A DNA stretch of 64,000 nt, taken from positions 62,001 to 126,000 of the forward strand of contig NZ_FNJJ01000009.1 in assembly GCF_900104265.1 (NCBI RefSeq). Reading direction: 5' to 3'. Position 1 is the first letter of the stretch. Each line of letters begins with the position of its first letter. The notes beneath the pieces are model-generated. The model was not told where the DNA came from, did not search any database, and worked only from the letters and a program-made list of their open reading frames with translations. Positions 33,349 through 43,684 of this stretch are shown here, piece by piece. This DNA is from Ectopseudomonas guguanensis. GTDB lineage: Bacteria > Pseudomonadota > Gammaproteobacteria > Pseudomonadales > Pseudomonadaceae. Made by a program: the position numbers and the translations under genes.

Positions 33349-35214
33349 ATGGCCTTACTGCAGATCGCCGAGCCAGGACAGAGCCCGCAACCGCACCAGC
33401 GTCGGTTGGCGGTGGGTATCGACCTGGGCACCACCAACTCGCTGGTCGCTGCCGTGCGCAGCGGCCTGGCCGAACCCCTGGCTGACGCTGATGGCAAGGT
33501 CATCCTGCCGTCTGCCGTGCGCTACCACGAAGATCGCATCGAGGTCGGCGAATCGGCCAGGCTGGCGGCTGCCCGCGATCCGCTCAATACCCTGTTGTCG
33601 ATCAAGCGGCTGATGGGGCGCGGCATCGCCGACGTGCATCAGCTCGGCGAGCAATTGCCCTACCGTTTCACTGCGGGCGAGTCGCATATGCCCTTCATCG
33701 AGACGGTGCAGGGGGCGAAGAGCCCGGTCGAGGTTTCGGCGGAAATTCTCAAGACGCTGCGTTTGCGCGCCGAGCAGGCCCTGGGCGGCGAACTGGTGGG
33801 GGCGGTGATCACCGTGCCGGCCTATTTCGATGATGCTCAGCGTCAGGCCACCAAGGATGCCGCGCGTCTGGCCGGCCTGACCGTTCTGCGCCTGCTCAAC
33901 GAACCCACCGCTGCGGCGGTCGCCTATGGCCTGGATCAGAAGGCCGAAGGCGTGGTCGCGATCTACGACCTGGGTGGCGGTACCTTCGACATTTCCATCC
34001 TGCGCCTGACCGGTGGCGTATTCGAAGTGCTGGCCACTGGTGGCGACAGCGCCCTGGGTGGCGACGATTTCGATCATGCCGTGGCTGACTGGATCATCCA
34101 GCAGGCCGGCATCTCCAGCGATCTCGATCCGGCGACCCAGCGCAGCCTGTTGCAGACTGCCTGCGCGGCGAAGGAAGCGCTGACCAATGCCACCAGCGTC
34201 GAGCTGAGCCATGGCGACTGGCAGGGTGCGCTGTCGCGTGAGCAGTTCGAAGCGCTGATCGAGCCGATGGTGGCACGCAGCCTCAAGGCTTGCCGGCGTG
34301 CGCTGCGCGATTCGGGCGTCGAGCTGGAAGAGGTCAGTGCTGTGGTCATGGTCGGTGGTTCGACCCGTGTGCCGCGTGTGCGCGAGGCGGTGGGCGAGCT
34401 GTTCGGTCGCGCGCCGCTGACCAATATCGACCCGGATCAGGTGGTGGCCATCGGTGCGGCGATCCAGGCCGACGCCCTGGCTGGCAACCAGCGGGGCGAT
34501 GGCGAGGAACTGCTGCTGCTGGACGTGATTCCGCTGTCGCTCGGCCTGGAAACCATGGGCGGGCTGATGGAGAAGGTGATCCCGCGCAACACCACCATCC
34601 CGGTGGCGCGTGCGCAGGAGTTCACCACCTACAAGGATGGCCAGACGGCCATGATGATCCACGTGCTGCAGGGCGAGCGCGAGCTGATCGCCGACTGCCG
34701 TTCCCTGGCGCGTTTCGAGTTGCGCGGTATTCCGCCCATGGTCGCCGGTGCAGCGAAGATTCGCGTGACCTTCCAGGTCGACGCCGATGGTCTGCTCAGC
34801 GTCGCCGCGCGTGAGCTGGGTTCCGGGGTCGAGGCGAGCATTCAGGTCAAGCCGTCCTATGGCCTGACCGATGGCGAGATCGCGCGGATGCTGCAGGACT
34901 CCTTCCAGAATGCCGGCGACGACAAGGCTGCCCGTGCACTGCGCGAGCAGCAGGTCGACGCCCAGCGTCTGATCGAGGCGGTCGAAGGTGCGTTGCAGGC
35001 CGATGGCGAGCGCCTGCTCGATGCCGAGGAGCGAGAGGTCATCGAGCTGCAGGTTCAGGAACTGCGCGATCTGCTTGCCGGTAGCGATGGCCTGGCCATC
35101 GAGCGGCAGACCAAGCGCCTGTCGCAAGTCACCGATGCCTTCGCCGCCCGTCGTCTGGATTCGACGGTCAAGGCCGCGCTGGCCGGGCGCAATCTCAACG
35201 AGATCGAGGAATAA
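33349..35214 (+). CDS. hscA: Fe-S specific Hsp70 chaperone HscA
   Basis: A 621-residue Hsp70. Seen: [15 protein letters not shown] (nucleotide phosphate loop), [53 protein letters not shown] and [17 protein letters not shown] in the ATPase domain, the linker [14 protein letters not shown], then the substrate-binding domain. An N-terminal tail of about 25 residues precedes the ATPase domain, as in HscA. It completes the isc chaperone pair. Confidence 0.97.
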   Translation: MALLQIAEPGQSPQPHQRRLAVGIDLGTTNSLVAAVRSGLAEPLADADGKVILPSAVRYHEDRIEVGESARLAAARDPLNTLLSIKRLMGRGIADVHQLGEQLPYRFTAGESHMPFIETVQGAKSPVEVSAEILKTLRLRAEQALGGELVGAVITVPAYFDDAQRQATKDAARLAGLTVLRLLNEPTAAAVAYGLDQKAEGVVAIYDLGGGTFDISILRLTGGVFEVLATGGDSALGGDDFDHAVADWIIQQAGISSDLDPATQRSLLQTACAAKEALTNATSVELSHGDWQGALSREQFEALIEPMVARSLKACRRALRDSGVELEEVSAVVMVGGSTRVPRVREAVGELFGRAPLTNIDPDQVVAIGAAIQADALAGNQRGDGEELLLLDVIPLSLGLETMGGLMEKVIPRNTTIPVARAQEFTTYKDGQTAMMIHVLQGERELIADCRSLARFELRGIPPMVAGAAKIRVTFQVDADGLLSVAARELGSGVEASIQVKPSYGLTDGEIARMLQDSFQNAGDDKAARALREQQVDAQRLIEAVEGALQADGERLLDAEEREVIELQVQELRDLLAGSDGLAIERQTKRLSQVTDAFAARRLDSTVKAALAGRNLNEIEE

Positions 35215-35218
35215 TTTG

Positions 35219-35560
35219 ATGCCGCAGGTAATTTTTCTGCCTCACGAGCGCTTCTGTCCGGATGGTCTGGTGGTCGAGACCGAGCCCGGCATTTCCATCC
35301 TCGAGCTGGCGCACCAGCACCATATCGAGATGGAAAGCGCCTGCGGTGGCGTGTGCGCCTGCACCACCTGCCATTGTATCGTGCGTGAAGGCTTCGATTC
35401 GCTGAACGAGGCGGACGAGCTGGAAGAGGATTATCTGGACAAGGCCTGGGGGCTCGAGGCTCAGTCGCGCCTGGCCTGTCAGGCCATCGTCGGCGAGGAA
35501 GACCTCACCGTCGAGATTCCCAAGTATTCGCTGAACCACGCGGCCGAAGCGCCGCACTAA
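35219..35560 (+). CDS. fdx: [2Fe-2S] ferredoxin of the isc operon
   Basis: A 113-residue adrenodoxin-type ferredoxin that supplies electrons for cluster assembly. Seen: the ligands Cys42, Cys48, Cys51 and Cys87 with the C-x5-C-x2-C spacing in ESACGGVCACTTCHC. ATG 35219 lies 4 bp after the hscA stop. Confidence 0.97.
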   Translation: MPQVIFLPHERFCPDGLVVETEPGISILELAHQHHIEMESACGGVCACTTCHCIVREGFDSLNEADELEEDYLDKAWGLEAQSRLACQAIVGEEDLTVEIPKYSLNHAAEAPH

Positions 35561-35576
35561 TCCAGGAAGCGTCATC

Positions 35577-35774
35577 ATGAGTCTGAAATGGGTCGATGTA
35601 CTGGATATCGCCATCGAGCTGAGCGAGCGCAAGCCGGATGTCGATCCGCGCTACGTGAACTTCGTCGATCTGCATCGCTGGGTCGTCGAGTTGCCGGAAT
35701 TCTCCGACGACCCGCAGCGCGGCGGGGAGAAGGTGCTTGAGGCGATACAGGCCGCCTGGATCGAGGAGGTCTAG
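35577..35774 (+). CDS. iscX: IscX (YfhJ-type) Fe-S assembly protein
   Basis: A 65-residue acidic protein. Seen: LKWVDVLDIAIELSERKPDV and RYVNFVDLHRWVVELPEF, the whole conserved core of the family. IscX binds IscS and iron and modulates cluster synthesis. Last gene of the isc operon. Confidence 0.96.
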   Translation: MSLKWVDVLDIAIELSERKPDVDPRYVNFVDLHRWVVELPEFSDDPQRGGEKVLEAIQAAWIEEV

Positions 35775-35908
35775 CGTTGCGCTATGCGCTTCAAGCCACA
35801 AGGGGAAAGTCATGATGTTCTTGCTTGGCGCTTGAAGCTCGCAGCTTATAGCTGCCCTGTAGCTTTTACTTGCAGCTTGTGGCCTGCCGCCTGTGGCTGC
35901 TCTCTCAG

Positions 35909-35940
35909 AACCCGCGTATAATTCGCGGGTTTAATTTTTC
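35909..35940 (+). promoter_or_regulatory. Hairpin / -10 element before ndk
   Basis: An 8-bp-arm hairpin (35909-35916 with 35924-35931) followed by TTAATTTTT reads as a terminator for the isc operon, but its loop contains TATAAT (35917-35922), which could be the ndk -10 (its -35, about 35894-35899, is weak). The two readings overlap. Upstream, 35800-35905 is AGCTT/GCTGC-rich imperfect repeat sequence without a gene. Confidence 0.6.
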
Positions 35941-35971
35941 GCTTTAACCCTAAAGTTTTCTGGAGCTTCAC

Positions 35972-36403
35972 ATGGCTGTTCAACGTACTTTCTCCATCAT
36001 CAAGCCTGACGCCGTTGCCAAGAACGTCATCGGTGAGATCACCACCCGTTTCGAAAAGGCCGGTCTGCGCGTCGTCGCTTCGAAGATGGTGCAACTGTCC
36101 GAGCGCGAAGCTGCCGGTTTCTACGCTGAGCACAGCGAGCGCGGCTTCTTCAAGGATCTGGTCGCCTTCATGACTTCCGGTCCGGTCATCGTCCAGGTTC
36201 TGGAAGGTGAAGACGCCGTTCTGAAGAACCGCGAGCTGATGGGCGCTACCAACCCGAAAGAAGCTGCTCCGGGCACCATCCGCGCCGATTTCGCCGTCTC
36301 CATCGACGAGAACGCCGTTCACGGTTCGGACTCCGAAGCTTCCGCTGCGCGCGAGATCGCCTACTTCTTCTCCGCTACCGAGCTGTGCGCGCGCATTCGC
36401 TGA
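35972..36403 (+). CDS. ndk: Nucleoside diphosphate kinase
   Basis: A 143-residue enzyme that phosphorylates NDPs to NTPs. Seen: [19 protein letters not shown] and the phosphohistidine His117 in ENAVHGSDS. Length and motifs are standard. First gene of the ndk-rlmN-pilW-rodZ-ispG-hisS-yfgM-bamB-der run. Confidence 0.98.
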   Translation: MAVQRTFSIIKPDAVAKNVIGEITTRFEKAGLRVVASKMVQLSEREAAGFYAEHSERGFFKDLVAFMTSGPVIVQVLEGEDAVLKNRELMGATNPKEAAPGTIRADFAVSIDENAVHGSDSEASAAREIAYFFSATELCARIR

Positions 36404-36429
36404 TTGGCGAATGAAGCGAGGGTGAAGCC

Positions 36430-37578
36430 ATGACCAATACCACCGGCAAGATCAACCTGCTGGGCCTGACCCAGCCGGAAATGGAACAGTTCTTCGAGTC
36501 CATTGGCGAGAAGCGCTTCCGTGCCGGCCAGGTGATGAAGTGGATTCACCACTTTGGCGTCGACGATTTCGCCGCCATGACCAATGTCGGCAAGGCCTTG
36601 CGCGAGAAGCTCGAGGCCTCTGCCGAGATTCGCGGCCCGGAAGTGGTCAGCGAGAATATTTCCGCCGATGGCACGCGCAAGTGGGTGGTGCGTGTGGCGT
36701 CGGGTAGCTGCGTGGAAACCGTGTATATCCCGCAGAACGGCCGCGGCACCCTGTGCGTGTCGTCGCAGGCCGGTTGCGCCCTGGATTGCAGCTTCTGCTC
36801 CACCGGCAAGCAGGGCTTCAACAGCGACCTGACCAGCGCCGAGATCATCGGCCAGGTGTGGATCGCCAACAAATCCTTCGGTACCGTGCCGGCGAAGATC
36901 GATCGCGCCATCACCAACGTGGTGATGATGGGCATGGGCGAGCCGCTGCTGAACTTCGACAACGTCGTTTCCGCCATGCAGATCATGATGGACGACCTCG
37001 GTTACGGCATTTCCAAGCGCAAGGTGACCCTGTCCACCTCCGGCGTGGTGCCGATGATCGACAAGCTGGCGGAAGTCATCGACGTGTCCCTGGCCCTGTC
37101 GCTGCACGCGCCCAACGACGAGTTGCGCAACCAGCTGGTGCCGATCAACAAGAAGTACCCGCTGGACATGCTGCTGGCGGCCTGCAAGCGCTACGTCACC
37201 AAGCTGGGCGAGAAGCGTGTGCTGACCATCGAGTACACCCTGCTCAAGGGTGTCAACGATCAGCCCGAGCACGCTGAGCAGATGATCGCACTTCTGGCCG
37301 ATGTGCCTTGCAAGATCAACCTGATTCCGTTTAATCCCTTCCCCTTCTCGGGGTACGAGCGGCCGAGCAATAACGCCATCCGCCGCTTCCAGGACCTGTT
37401 GCACAAGGCCGGGCATAACGTCACCGTACGTACTACGCGCGGTGACGATATCGATGCGGCCTGTGGCCAGCTGGTTGGCCAGGTCATGGACCGTACCCGA
37501 CGCAGCGAGCGCTACATCGCCGTGCGCCAGCTGGGCAGCGAGGCGCAGGAGCCTCGCGCCGTCGCCAATCGAAATTGA
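36430..37578 (+). CDS. rlmN: Dual-specificity RNA m2A methyltransferase RlmN
   Basis: A 382-residue radical-SAM enzyme that makes 2-methyladenosine at 23S A2503 and tRNA A37. Seen: the CxxxCxxC cluster (Cys116, Cys120 and Cys123 in [15 protein letters not shown]), [12 protein letters not shown], and a C-terminal catalytic cysteine in [10 protein letters not shown]. It follows ndk by 26 bp. Confidence 0.97.
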   Translation: MTNTTGKINLLGLTQPEMEQFFESIGEKRFRAGQVMKWIHHFGVDDFAAMTNVGKALREKLEASAEIRGPEVVSENISADGTRKWVVRVASGSCVETVYIPQNGRGTLCVSSQAGCALDCSFCSTGKQGFNSDLTSAEIIGQVWIANKSFGTVPAKIDRAITNVVMMGMGEPLLNFDNVVSAMQIMMDDLGYGISKRKVTLSTSGVVPMIDKLAEVIDVSLALSLHAPNDELRNQLVPINKKYPLDMLLAACKRYVTKLGEKRVLTIEYTLLKGVNDQPEHAEQMIALLADVPCKINLIPFNPFPFSGYERPSNNAIRRFQDLLHKAGHNVTVRTTRGDDIDAACGQLVGQVMDRTRRSERYIAVRQLGSEAQEPRAVANRN

Positions 37579-37591
37579 AGAGAGGATGCCT

Positions 37592-38353
37592 ATGACCTTG
37601 CGCCCTGCGCTGTTGTTGCTCGTTGTCAGTCTGCTCGGTGGTTGTGTGGTCACTGGCGATGTCGACCCCATGCGTACGGCGAAAGGGCGTGACGAGGCGC
37701 GCGATGCCTATGTGCAGCTCGGCATCGCCTATATCCAGCAGGGCGATACCCAGCGCGCCAAGGTGCCGCTGAAGAACGCACTCGATCTGGACCCCTCCAA
37801 TGCCGACGCGCACGCCGCTCTGGCCATGGCCTTCCAGCTGGAGATGGAGCCGAAGCTGGCCGACGAGCATTTTCGCAAGGCGCTGTCGCAGCGACCGAAG
37901 GATGCCCGCCTGCTGAACAACTACGGCGGTTTCCTGTTCGAGCAGAAGCGCTATCAGGACGCCATGAGCACCTATCTCAAGGCCGCTGAGGACAACCTCT
38001 ATCCCGAACGCTCGCGGGTTTTCGAGAACCTGGGGCTGACCTCGCTGCAGCTGGGGCAGCGTGAGCAGGCCAAGGAGTACTTCCAGCGTGCCTTGCGTCT
38101 GAGCAGTCGTCAGCCGCGCGCCTTGCTGGAAATGGCCGTGCTGTCCTACGAGGACAAGGAATATGTGCCGGCACGTCGTTACTACGACAGCTACAGCGAA
38201 ATGGCGCCGCAGAATGCCCGTAGCCTGTTGCTCGGTGCGCGCCTGGCCGAAGTGTTCGAGGATCGAGATCGGGCTGCCAGCCTGGGCTTGCAGTTGCGAC
38301 GCCTGTATCCGGCTTCTCAGGAATATCAGCAATATGTTTCGGGGCAACAATGA
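37592..38353 (+). CDS. pilW: Type IV pilus pilotin lipoprotein PilW/PilF
   Basis: A 253-residue outer-membrane lipoprotein with TPR repeats; it guides PilQ secretin assembly. Seen: a lipobox ending Cys18 (VSLLGGC), then helical repeats starting AYVQLGIAYIQQGDTQRAKV, ARLLNNYGGFLFEQKRYQDA and VFENLGLTSLQLGQREQAKE. Start 37592 has GAGAGG upstream. It ends by overlapping the rodZ start (ATGA). The name pilF is used in P. aeruginosa. Confidence 0.94.
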   Translation: MTLRPALLLLVVSLLGGCVVTGDVDPMRTAKGRDEARDAYVQLGIAYIQQGDTQRAKVPLKNALDLDPSNADAHAALAMAFQLEMEPKLADEHFRKALSQRPKDARLLNNYGGFLFEQKRYQDAMSTYLKAAEDNLYPERSRVFENLGLTSLQLGQREQAKEYFQRALRLSSRQPRALLEMAVLSYEDKEYVPARRYYDSYSEMAPQNARSLLLGARLAEVFEDRDRAASLGLQLRRLYPASQEYQQYVSGQQ

Positions 38354-39345
38354 ACGCGGCACATAGCGAAGTGACTCAGCCCATGCCGAACAATCCGGGT
38401 GAAACCCTGCGTCAGGCCCGCGAGAACAAGGGGTGGAGCGTCGCCGAAGTGGCGGCTCAACTCAATCTGACCCCGCAGCGCCTTGCCCAGATCGAAGCCG
38501 GCGCCTTCGACAAACTGCCGGGTACCACCTTTGCCCGTGGCTATATTCGTGCCTATGCCAAGCTGCTCGAACTGGACCAGAACCGCCTGGTACTGGAGTT
38601 CGACCAGTTCACCGGCACGGACGCCACCGGTAGCAACGTGCATGCCCTGGGCCGGATCGAAGAACCCGTGCGCTATTCGCAGAGCATCCTGCGTCTGGTC
38701 AGCTTCCTGATGCTGCTGGCACTGATTGGCGCAGGTTTCCTCTGGTGGCAGGATCAGGGCCGTCCGGTAGCCAGCCTGGCTGACCTGGGGCTCGAACATG
38801 TGGAAGTCGAAGGCGCCGACGGTACCACCCAGGTGCACTCGCTGGCCGAGCCGGAAGACCAGGCCGTGGTGGCGGCACAGGGCGGCGAGCAGAGCAGCCC
38901 GCTGTTGTTGCCGATCGAGCCGGGCGAGGCCCCGGAAGAACCCGGTGCAGCGGAGCAACCGGCTGCCGAGCCCGGCGTGGCCGAAGGCAGCGTAGCCGAT
39001 GGCGCAGCAGGTACTCCGGCCGCCCCTGCACCGAGTCAGCCAGCGAATGCCGCAACTGCCGCGCCCGCCGTCGCGCCCGCCGCTCCCGTAGCGCTTCCAG
39101 CCGGCCACGGGGCGCTCAATGTCCAGTTCACCGCCGATTGCTGGACCCAGGTGACCGATGCCGATGGCAAGGTTCTGCTCAGCGCGCTCAAGCGTAGCGG
39201 CGAGCGCATCGAACTGACCGGCAAGGCACCGATGGAGCTGCGCCTGGGCTTTGCCCGTGGCGCTCAGGTGACCTACAACGGCGAAAGCGTGGATGTCGCA
39301 CCGTATACGAGCGGTGAAACCGCGCGCCTGAAACTGGGGTTGTAA
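38350..39345 (+). CDS. rodZ: Cytoskeletal membrane protein RodZ
   Basis: A 331-residue single-span protein that links MreB to the wall-synthesis machinery. Seen: an N-terminal helix-turn-helix (GETLRQARENKGWSVAEVAA ... QLNLTPQRLAQIEAG), a membrane helix near 116-137 (LVSFLMLLALIGAGFLWW), a Pro/Ala/Glu-rich periplasmic stretch of about 80 residues, and the C-terminal DUF4115 domain with VQFTADCWTQVTDADGKV. Overlaps pilW by 4 bp and ispG follows. Confidence 0.94.
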   Translation: MNAAHSEVTQPMPNNPGETLRQARENKGWSVAEVAAQLNLTPQRLAQIEAGAFDKLPGTTFARGYIRAYAKLLELDQNRLVLEFDQFTGTDATGSNVHALGRIEEPVRYSQSILRLVSFLMLLALIGAGFLWWQDQGRPVASLADLGLEHVEVEGADGTTQVHSLAEPEDQAVVAAQGGEQSSPLLLPIEPGEAPEEPGAAEQPAAEPGVAEGSVADGAAGTPAAPAPSQPANAATAAPAVAPAAPVALPAGHGALNVQFTADCWTQVTDADGKVLLSALKRSGERIELTGKAPMELRLGFARGAQVTYNGESVDVAPYTSGETARLKLGL

Positions 39346-39348
39346 AGC

Positions 39349-40461
39349 ATGCATTGCGAATCGCCGATCAAGCGCCGCCTGTCGCGCAAGATCTGGGTTG
39401 GCTCGGTACCGGTAGGCGGCGATGCGCCGATTGCCGTACAGAGCATGACCAACACCGACACCAACGATGTCGCCGCCACCGTGGCGCAGATCCGTCGCCT
39501 GGAAGATGCCGGCGCCGATATCGTGCGCGTTTCCGTACCGGACATGGACGCCGCCGAGGCCTTCGGTCGTATCAAGCAGCAGGTGCGCGTACCGCTGGTG
39601 GCCGACATTCACTTCGACTACCAGATCGCCCTGCGCGTGGCCGAGCTGGGCGTCGATTGCCTGCGCATCAACCCGGGCAACATCGGCCGCGAGGATCGCG
39701 TCAAGGCGGTGGTCGAGGCCGCGCGCGACAAGGGCATCCCGATCCGCATCGGGGTCAACGCCGGTTCCCTGGAAAAGGACCTGCAGAAGAAGTACGGCGA
39801 GCCTACGCCCGAGGCGCTGGTGGAGTCCGCCTTGCGCCATGTCGAGCATCTCGATCGCCTGAACTTTCCCGACTTCAAGGTCAGCGTGAAGGCCTCCGAC
39901 GTGTTCATGGCCGTCGAGGCCTATCGCCTGCTGGCCAAGCAGATCGAGCAACCGCTGCACCTGGGCATTACTGAAGCCGGCGGCCTGCGCTCCGGTACCG
40001 TGAAGTCCGCAGTCGGCCTGGGCATGCTGCTGGCCGAGGGGATTGGCGATACCATCCGCATCTCGCTGGCTGCCGACCCGGTGGAAGAGATCAAGGTTGG
40101 CTTCGACATTCTCAAGTCTTTGCGTCTGCGTTCGCGTGGCATCAACTTCATCGCCTGCCCGAGCTGCTCGCGGCAGAACTTCGATGTGGTCAAGACCATG
40201 AACGAGCTGGAAGCCCGCGTCGAGGACCTGCTGGTGCCGCTGGACGTGGCCGTGATCGGCTGCGTGGTCAACGGCCCCGGCGAAGCCAAGGAGGCGCATA
40301 TCGGCCTCACCGGTGGTAGCCCGAACAACCTGGTCTACATCGACGGCAAACCGGCGTCGAAGCTGACCAACGAAAATCTGGTGGACGAGCTGGAAAAGCT
40401 CATCCGCGACAAGGCGGCCGAAAAGGCCGCCGCCGATGCTGCCGTGATCGTGCGCAGCTGA
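39349..40461 (+). CDS. ispG: 4-hydroxy-3-methylbut-2-enyl diphosphate synthase IspG
   Basis: A 370-residue [4Fe-4S] enzyme of the MEP isoprenoid pathway. Seen: the TIM-barrel N-terminus with [20 protein letters not shown] and [20 protein letters not shown], and cluster ligands Cys270, Cys273 (FIACPSCSR) and Cys305 (GCVVNGPGE). Starts 3 bp after rodZ. Length normal for the bacterial single-domain form. Confidence 0.97.
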   Translation: MHCESPIKRRLSRKIWVGSVPVGGDAPIAVQSMTNTDTNDVAATVAQIRRLEDAGADIVRVSVPDMDAAEAFGRIKQQVRVPLVADIHFDYQIALRVAELGVDCLRINPGNIGREDRVKAVVEAARDKGIPIRIGVNAGSLEKDLQKKYGEPTPEALVESALRHVEHLDRLNFPDFKVSVKASDVFMAVEAYRLLAKQIEQPLHLGITEAGGLRSGTVKSAVGLGMLLAEGIGDTIRISLAADPVEEIKVGFDILKSLRLRSRGINFIACPSCSRQNFDVVKTMNELEARVEDLLVPLDVAVIGCVVNGPGEAKEAHIGLTGGSPNNLVYIDGKPASKLTNENLVDELEKLIRDKAAEKAAADAAVIVRS

Positions 40462-40484
40462 TCGCTGCGCTTTAAGGATTCTTA

Positions 40485-41771
40485 GTGAGCAAGTCCCTGC
40501 AAGCCATTCGTGGCATGAACGATATCCTGCCGGAGCAGACGCCTGCCTGGCGCTACCTGGAAAGCACCCTGGTCAGCCTGCTCGATGGCTATGGCTACAA
40601 GGAGATCCGCCTGCCCATCGTCGAGTACACCGAGCTGTTCGCTCGCGGTATCGGCGAAGGTACCGACGTGGTCGACAAGGAGATGTACACCTTCCTCGAC
40701 CGCAATGAAGAATCCCTGACCCTGCGCCCCGAAGGCACCGCCGGTTGCGTGCGTGCCGTGCTCGAGCATGGCCTGGCCGGCGGCGGCCAGGTGCAGAAGC
40801 TGTGGTACGCCGGCCCCATGTTTCGCTACGAGAAGCCGCAGAAGGGCCGCTATCGCCAGTTCCACCAGGTCGGCGTGGAAGCCTTCAACCTGCCGGGGCC
40901 GGACGTCGATGCCGAACTGATCGTGCTCACCTGGCGTCTGTGGAAGCAGCTCGGCCTGGCCGATGCCGTGACCCTGCAGCTCAACAGCCTGGGCTCCAGC
41001 GAGGCGCGCGCTGCCTATCGCGACGCTCTGGTGGCCTACCTGCAGGAGCGCTTCGACCAGCTTGACGAAGACAGTCAGCGCCGACTGACCACCAACCCGC
41101 TGCGCATCCTCGACAGCAAGAACGAGGCGACCCAGGCCGTGCTGGTCGGTGCCCCGACTCTTGGCGACTACCTCGACGAGGAGTCTCGTCTGCACTTCGA
41201 GGGCGTCAAGGCGCGCCTGGATGCCGCCGGCATTCGTTACCAGATCAACCACAAGCTGGTGCGCGGTCTGGATTACTACAACCGCACCGTGTTCGAGTGG
41301 GTCACCGACAAGCTCGGTGCTCAGGGCACCGTGTGCGCCGGTGGCCGCTACGACGGCCTGGTGGCGCAACTGGGTGGCAAGGCCACGCCGGGTGTCGGCT
41401 TCGCCATGGGCGTCGAGCGCCTGGTGCTGCTGCTGGAAACCCTGGACTTGCTACCGGCCGAGCTCAATCGCGCCGCCGACGTATACGTCTGCGCCTTTGG
41501 CGAGGCGGCGGAGCTGGCGGCGCTGACGCTGACCGAGCGTCTGCGCGACGAGCTGCCGGGGCTGCGCCTGCTGCTCAATAGCGGTGGCGGCAGCTTCAAG
41601 AGCCAGTTCAAGAAGGCCGACAAGAGTGGCGCGCGCTATGCGCTGATTCTGGGGGACGACGAATTGGCAGGGCGCGTGGTAGGTTGCAAGCCGCTGCGCG
41701 ACGACAGTGAACAACAAAGCGTTGCCTGGGATGCTCTTGCTGAGCATCTGGCCGCCTGCCAGCAGGCCTGA
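40485..41771 (+). CDS. hisS: Histidyl-tRNA synthetase
   Basis: A 428-residue class II synthetase. Seen: motif 2 region [20 protein letters not shown], the histidine-specific [13 protein letters not shown] and CAGGRYDGL, and a C-terminal anticodon-binding domain. Start is GTG 40485 with AAGGA upstream. Continues the ispG-hisS-yfgM-bamB-der order. Confidence 0.97.
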   Translation: MSKSLQAIRGMNDILPEQTPAWRYLESTLVSLLDGYGYKEIRLPIVEYTELFARGIGEGTDVVDKEMYTFLDRNEESLTLRPEGTAGCVRAVLEHGLAGGGQVQKLWYAGPMFRYEKPQKGRYRQFHQVGVEAFNLPGPDVDAELIVLTWRLWKQLGLADAVTLQLNSLGSSEARAAYRDALVAYLQERFDQLDEDSQRRLTTNPLRILDSKNEATQAVLVGAPTLGDYLDEESRLHFEGVKARLDAAGIRYQINHKLVRGLDYYNRTVFEWVTDKLGAQGTVCAGGRYDGLVAQLGGKATPGVGFAMGVERLVLLLETLDLLPAELNRAADVYVCAFGEAAELAALTLTERLRDELPGLRLLLNSGGGSFKSQFKKADKSGARYALILGDDELAGRVVGCKPLRDDSEQQSVAWDALAEHLAACQQA

Positions 41772-41803
41772 GCAGGCTCTCGATTAGGAGTACGGGGTTA
41801 GAC

Positions 41804-42442
41804 ATGCAGACCGAAGACGAACAGATCGCGCAAATCAAGGACTGGTGGGATCGCAACGGCAAGCCTTTGCTGGCCGGCGGCGTATTGGCGCTGGTGGCTG
41901 TATTCGGCTGGCAGGGCTGGCAGAAGTACCAGGACAATCAGGCGCAAGGCGCCTCGGTGCTTTACCAGCAATTGCTGGAAACCGCGCTGGACCCAGCAGG
42001 CAAGCCCGATGCCGCGAAAGTCGCCGAACTGGCCGGCAAGCTCGACAGCGAGTTTGGCGGTACTCACTACGCGCAGTATGGCAGCCTGTTCGTCGCCAAG
42101 GTCGCAGTCGAAGCCAATCGCCTCGATGATGCCGCCGCTGCTCTGCAGCGCGTACTCGACAAGCCTGCCGATGCCACGCTCGGCGAACTGGCGCGTCAGC
42201 GTCTGGCGCGTGTCCTGGCTGCTCAGGACAAGGCCGATGATGCGCTGAAGCTGCTCGACGCCAAGGTAGAGGATGCCTTCCTCGCCAGCCGTGAAGAACT
42301 CAAGGGTGACCTGCTGGTACAGTTGGGTCGCAGCGATGACGCGCACGCCGCCTATCAGAAGGCCAAGGATGCGCTGGCCGAAGACGCCGCCGTTGGCGGT
42401 CTGCAGATGAAGCTGGACGACCTGGCAAAAGGGGATGCGTGA
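41804..42442 (+). CDS. yfgM: YfgM-like ancillary envelope protein
   Basis: A 212-residue inner-membrane protein with one N-terminal span (LLAGGVLALVAVFGWQGWQK) and a periplasmic TPR-like helical region. YfgM associates with the Sec translocon and the chaperone PpiD. Stop overlaps the bamB start region, indicating coupling. Confidence 0.93.
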   Translation: MQTEDEQIAQIKDWWDRNGKPLLAGGVLALVAVFGWQGWQKYQDNQAQGASVLYQQLLETALDPAGKPDAAKVAELAGKLDSEFGGTHYAQYGSLFVAKVAVEANRLDDAAAALQRVLDKPADATLGELARQRLARVLAAQDKADDALKLLDAKVEDAFLASREELKGDLLVQLGRSDDAHAAYQKAKDALAEDAAVGGLQMKLDDLAKGDA

Positions 42443-43586
42443 CGTGATGCGTTGGAAGAATGCCGCACTGCTGGCTCTGGCCGTTCTGGCCGTGGGTTGC
42501 AGCAGCAATAGCAAGAAGGAACTGCCGCCCGCCGAGCTGACCAAGTTCGACGCCGAAGTCGAGCTGCGCACCGAATGGAGCCGCTTCGTTGGCGATGGCC
42601 AGGGCGAAACCTTCAACATGCTGGTACCGGCCATCGACGGCGAGGTGATCTATGCCGCCGATGTCGAAGGCCTGGTCATGGCCATGGACCGCACCAGCGG
42701 CAAGGTCATCTGGCGCAAGAAGCTCGACATCCCGGTTTCCGGTGCCATCGGCGTTGGTTACGGCCAGGTACTGCTGGGTACGCTCAAGGGCGAAGTAATC
42801 GCGCTGGACTCCAGCGACGGCGAAGAGCAGTGGCGTTCGCGTGTGACCAGCGAAGTGCTGGCTGCGCCGGCCACCAATGGCGATATCGTCGTGGTGCAGA
42901 CCCAGGACGACCGCCTGATCGCCTTCGATGCCAGCACCGGCAGCCAGCGCTGGATCGTCGAGAACACCCCGGCCGTGCTGACCCTGCGTGGTACCGGCGC
43001 GCCGCTGGTGACCAACCGCCTGGTGGTCGCCGGTCTGTCCAGCGGCAAGGTGATTGCAGTCGACGCCCAGCGTGGTCTGCCGGTCTGGGAACAGCGCGTT
43101 GCCATTCCGCAAGGTCGCTCCGAGCTGGAGCGCGTGGTAGATATCGACGGCGGTCTGCTGCTGTCCGGCGGCACCGTCTACGCGGTGAGCTACCAGGGCC
43201 GTGTCGCGGCCATGGACCTTGAGTCCGGCCGCGTGCTGTGGCAGCGCGAAGCCTCCAGCTCGGTAGGCGTCGCTCAGGGCTTCGGCAACGTTTACGTCAG
43301 CCATGCCAGCGGTACCGTCGAAGGTATCGACGAGCGCAGCGCCTCGGCCCTGTGGACCAATGATTCGATGGCGCGCCGTCAGCTCTCGGGCCCGGCGGTG
43401 TTCTCCAGCTATGTCGCCGTGGGTGACTTCGAGGGCTATCTGCACCTGCTGAGCCAGGTCGATGGTCGCTTCGTTGGCCGTACCCGTATCGACAGCGACG
43501 GCCTGCGCGCCCAGCCGCTGGTGGTGGGTGACTGGCTGTACGTTTACGGCAATAGCGGCAAGCTGGTAGCTCTGACCATCAAGTAA
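42435..43586 (+). CDS. bamB: Outer-membrane assembly lipoprotein BamB
   Basis: A 383-residue lipoprotein of the BAM complex. Seen: a lipobox with Cys22 ([11 protein letters not shown]) and an eight-bladed beta-propeller of PQQ-like repeats, e.g. [20 protein letters not shown] and [20 protein letters not shown]. The ATG at 42435 overlaps the yfgM stop; GTG 42444 or ATG 42447 are alternatives. A hairpin with a weak T-tract follows. Confidence 0.95.
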   Translation: MRDVMRWKNAALLALAVLAVGCSSNSKKELPPAELTKFDAEVELRTEWSRFVGDGQGETFNMLVPAIDGEVIYAADVEGLVMAMDRTSGKVIWRKKLDIPVSGAIGVGYGQVLLGTLKGEVIALDSSDGEEQWRSRVTSEVLAAPATNGDIVVVQTQDDRLIAFDASTGSQRWIVENTPAVLTLRGTGAPLVTNRLVVAGLSSGKVIAVDAQRGLPVWEQRVAIPQGRSELERVVDIDGGLLLSGGTVYAVSYQGRVAAMDLESGRVLWQREASSSVGVAQGFGNVYVSHASGTVEGIDERSASALWTNDSMARRQLSGPAVFSSYVAVGDFEGYLHLLSQVDGRFVGRTRIDSDGLRAQPLVVGDWLYVYGNSGKLVALTIK

Positions 43587-43626
43587 GCCGACTATGCTGC
43601 CTTAACCTGGCAGCACGAAGTATCCC

Positions 43627-43657
43627 GGCCGCTGCCCATGCAGCGGCCTTTGCATTT
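43627..43657 (+). terminator. Candidate terminator between bamB and der
   Basis: An 8-bp-arm GC-rich hairpin (43627-43634 with 43641-43648, 6-base loop) followed by TTTGCATTTT. The U-run is broken, so it may only attenuate reading into der. Confidence 0.6.
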
Positions 43658-43684
43658 TCTGAATCAACTCAAGTGGAGAGCCTG

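Noticed and set aside
38326..40299. A 657-codon minus-strand frame across pilW, rodZ and ispG
   Set aside because: Spans three well-identified genes on the other strand and has no domain of its own.
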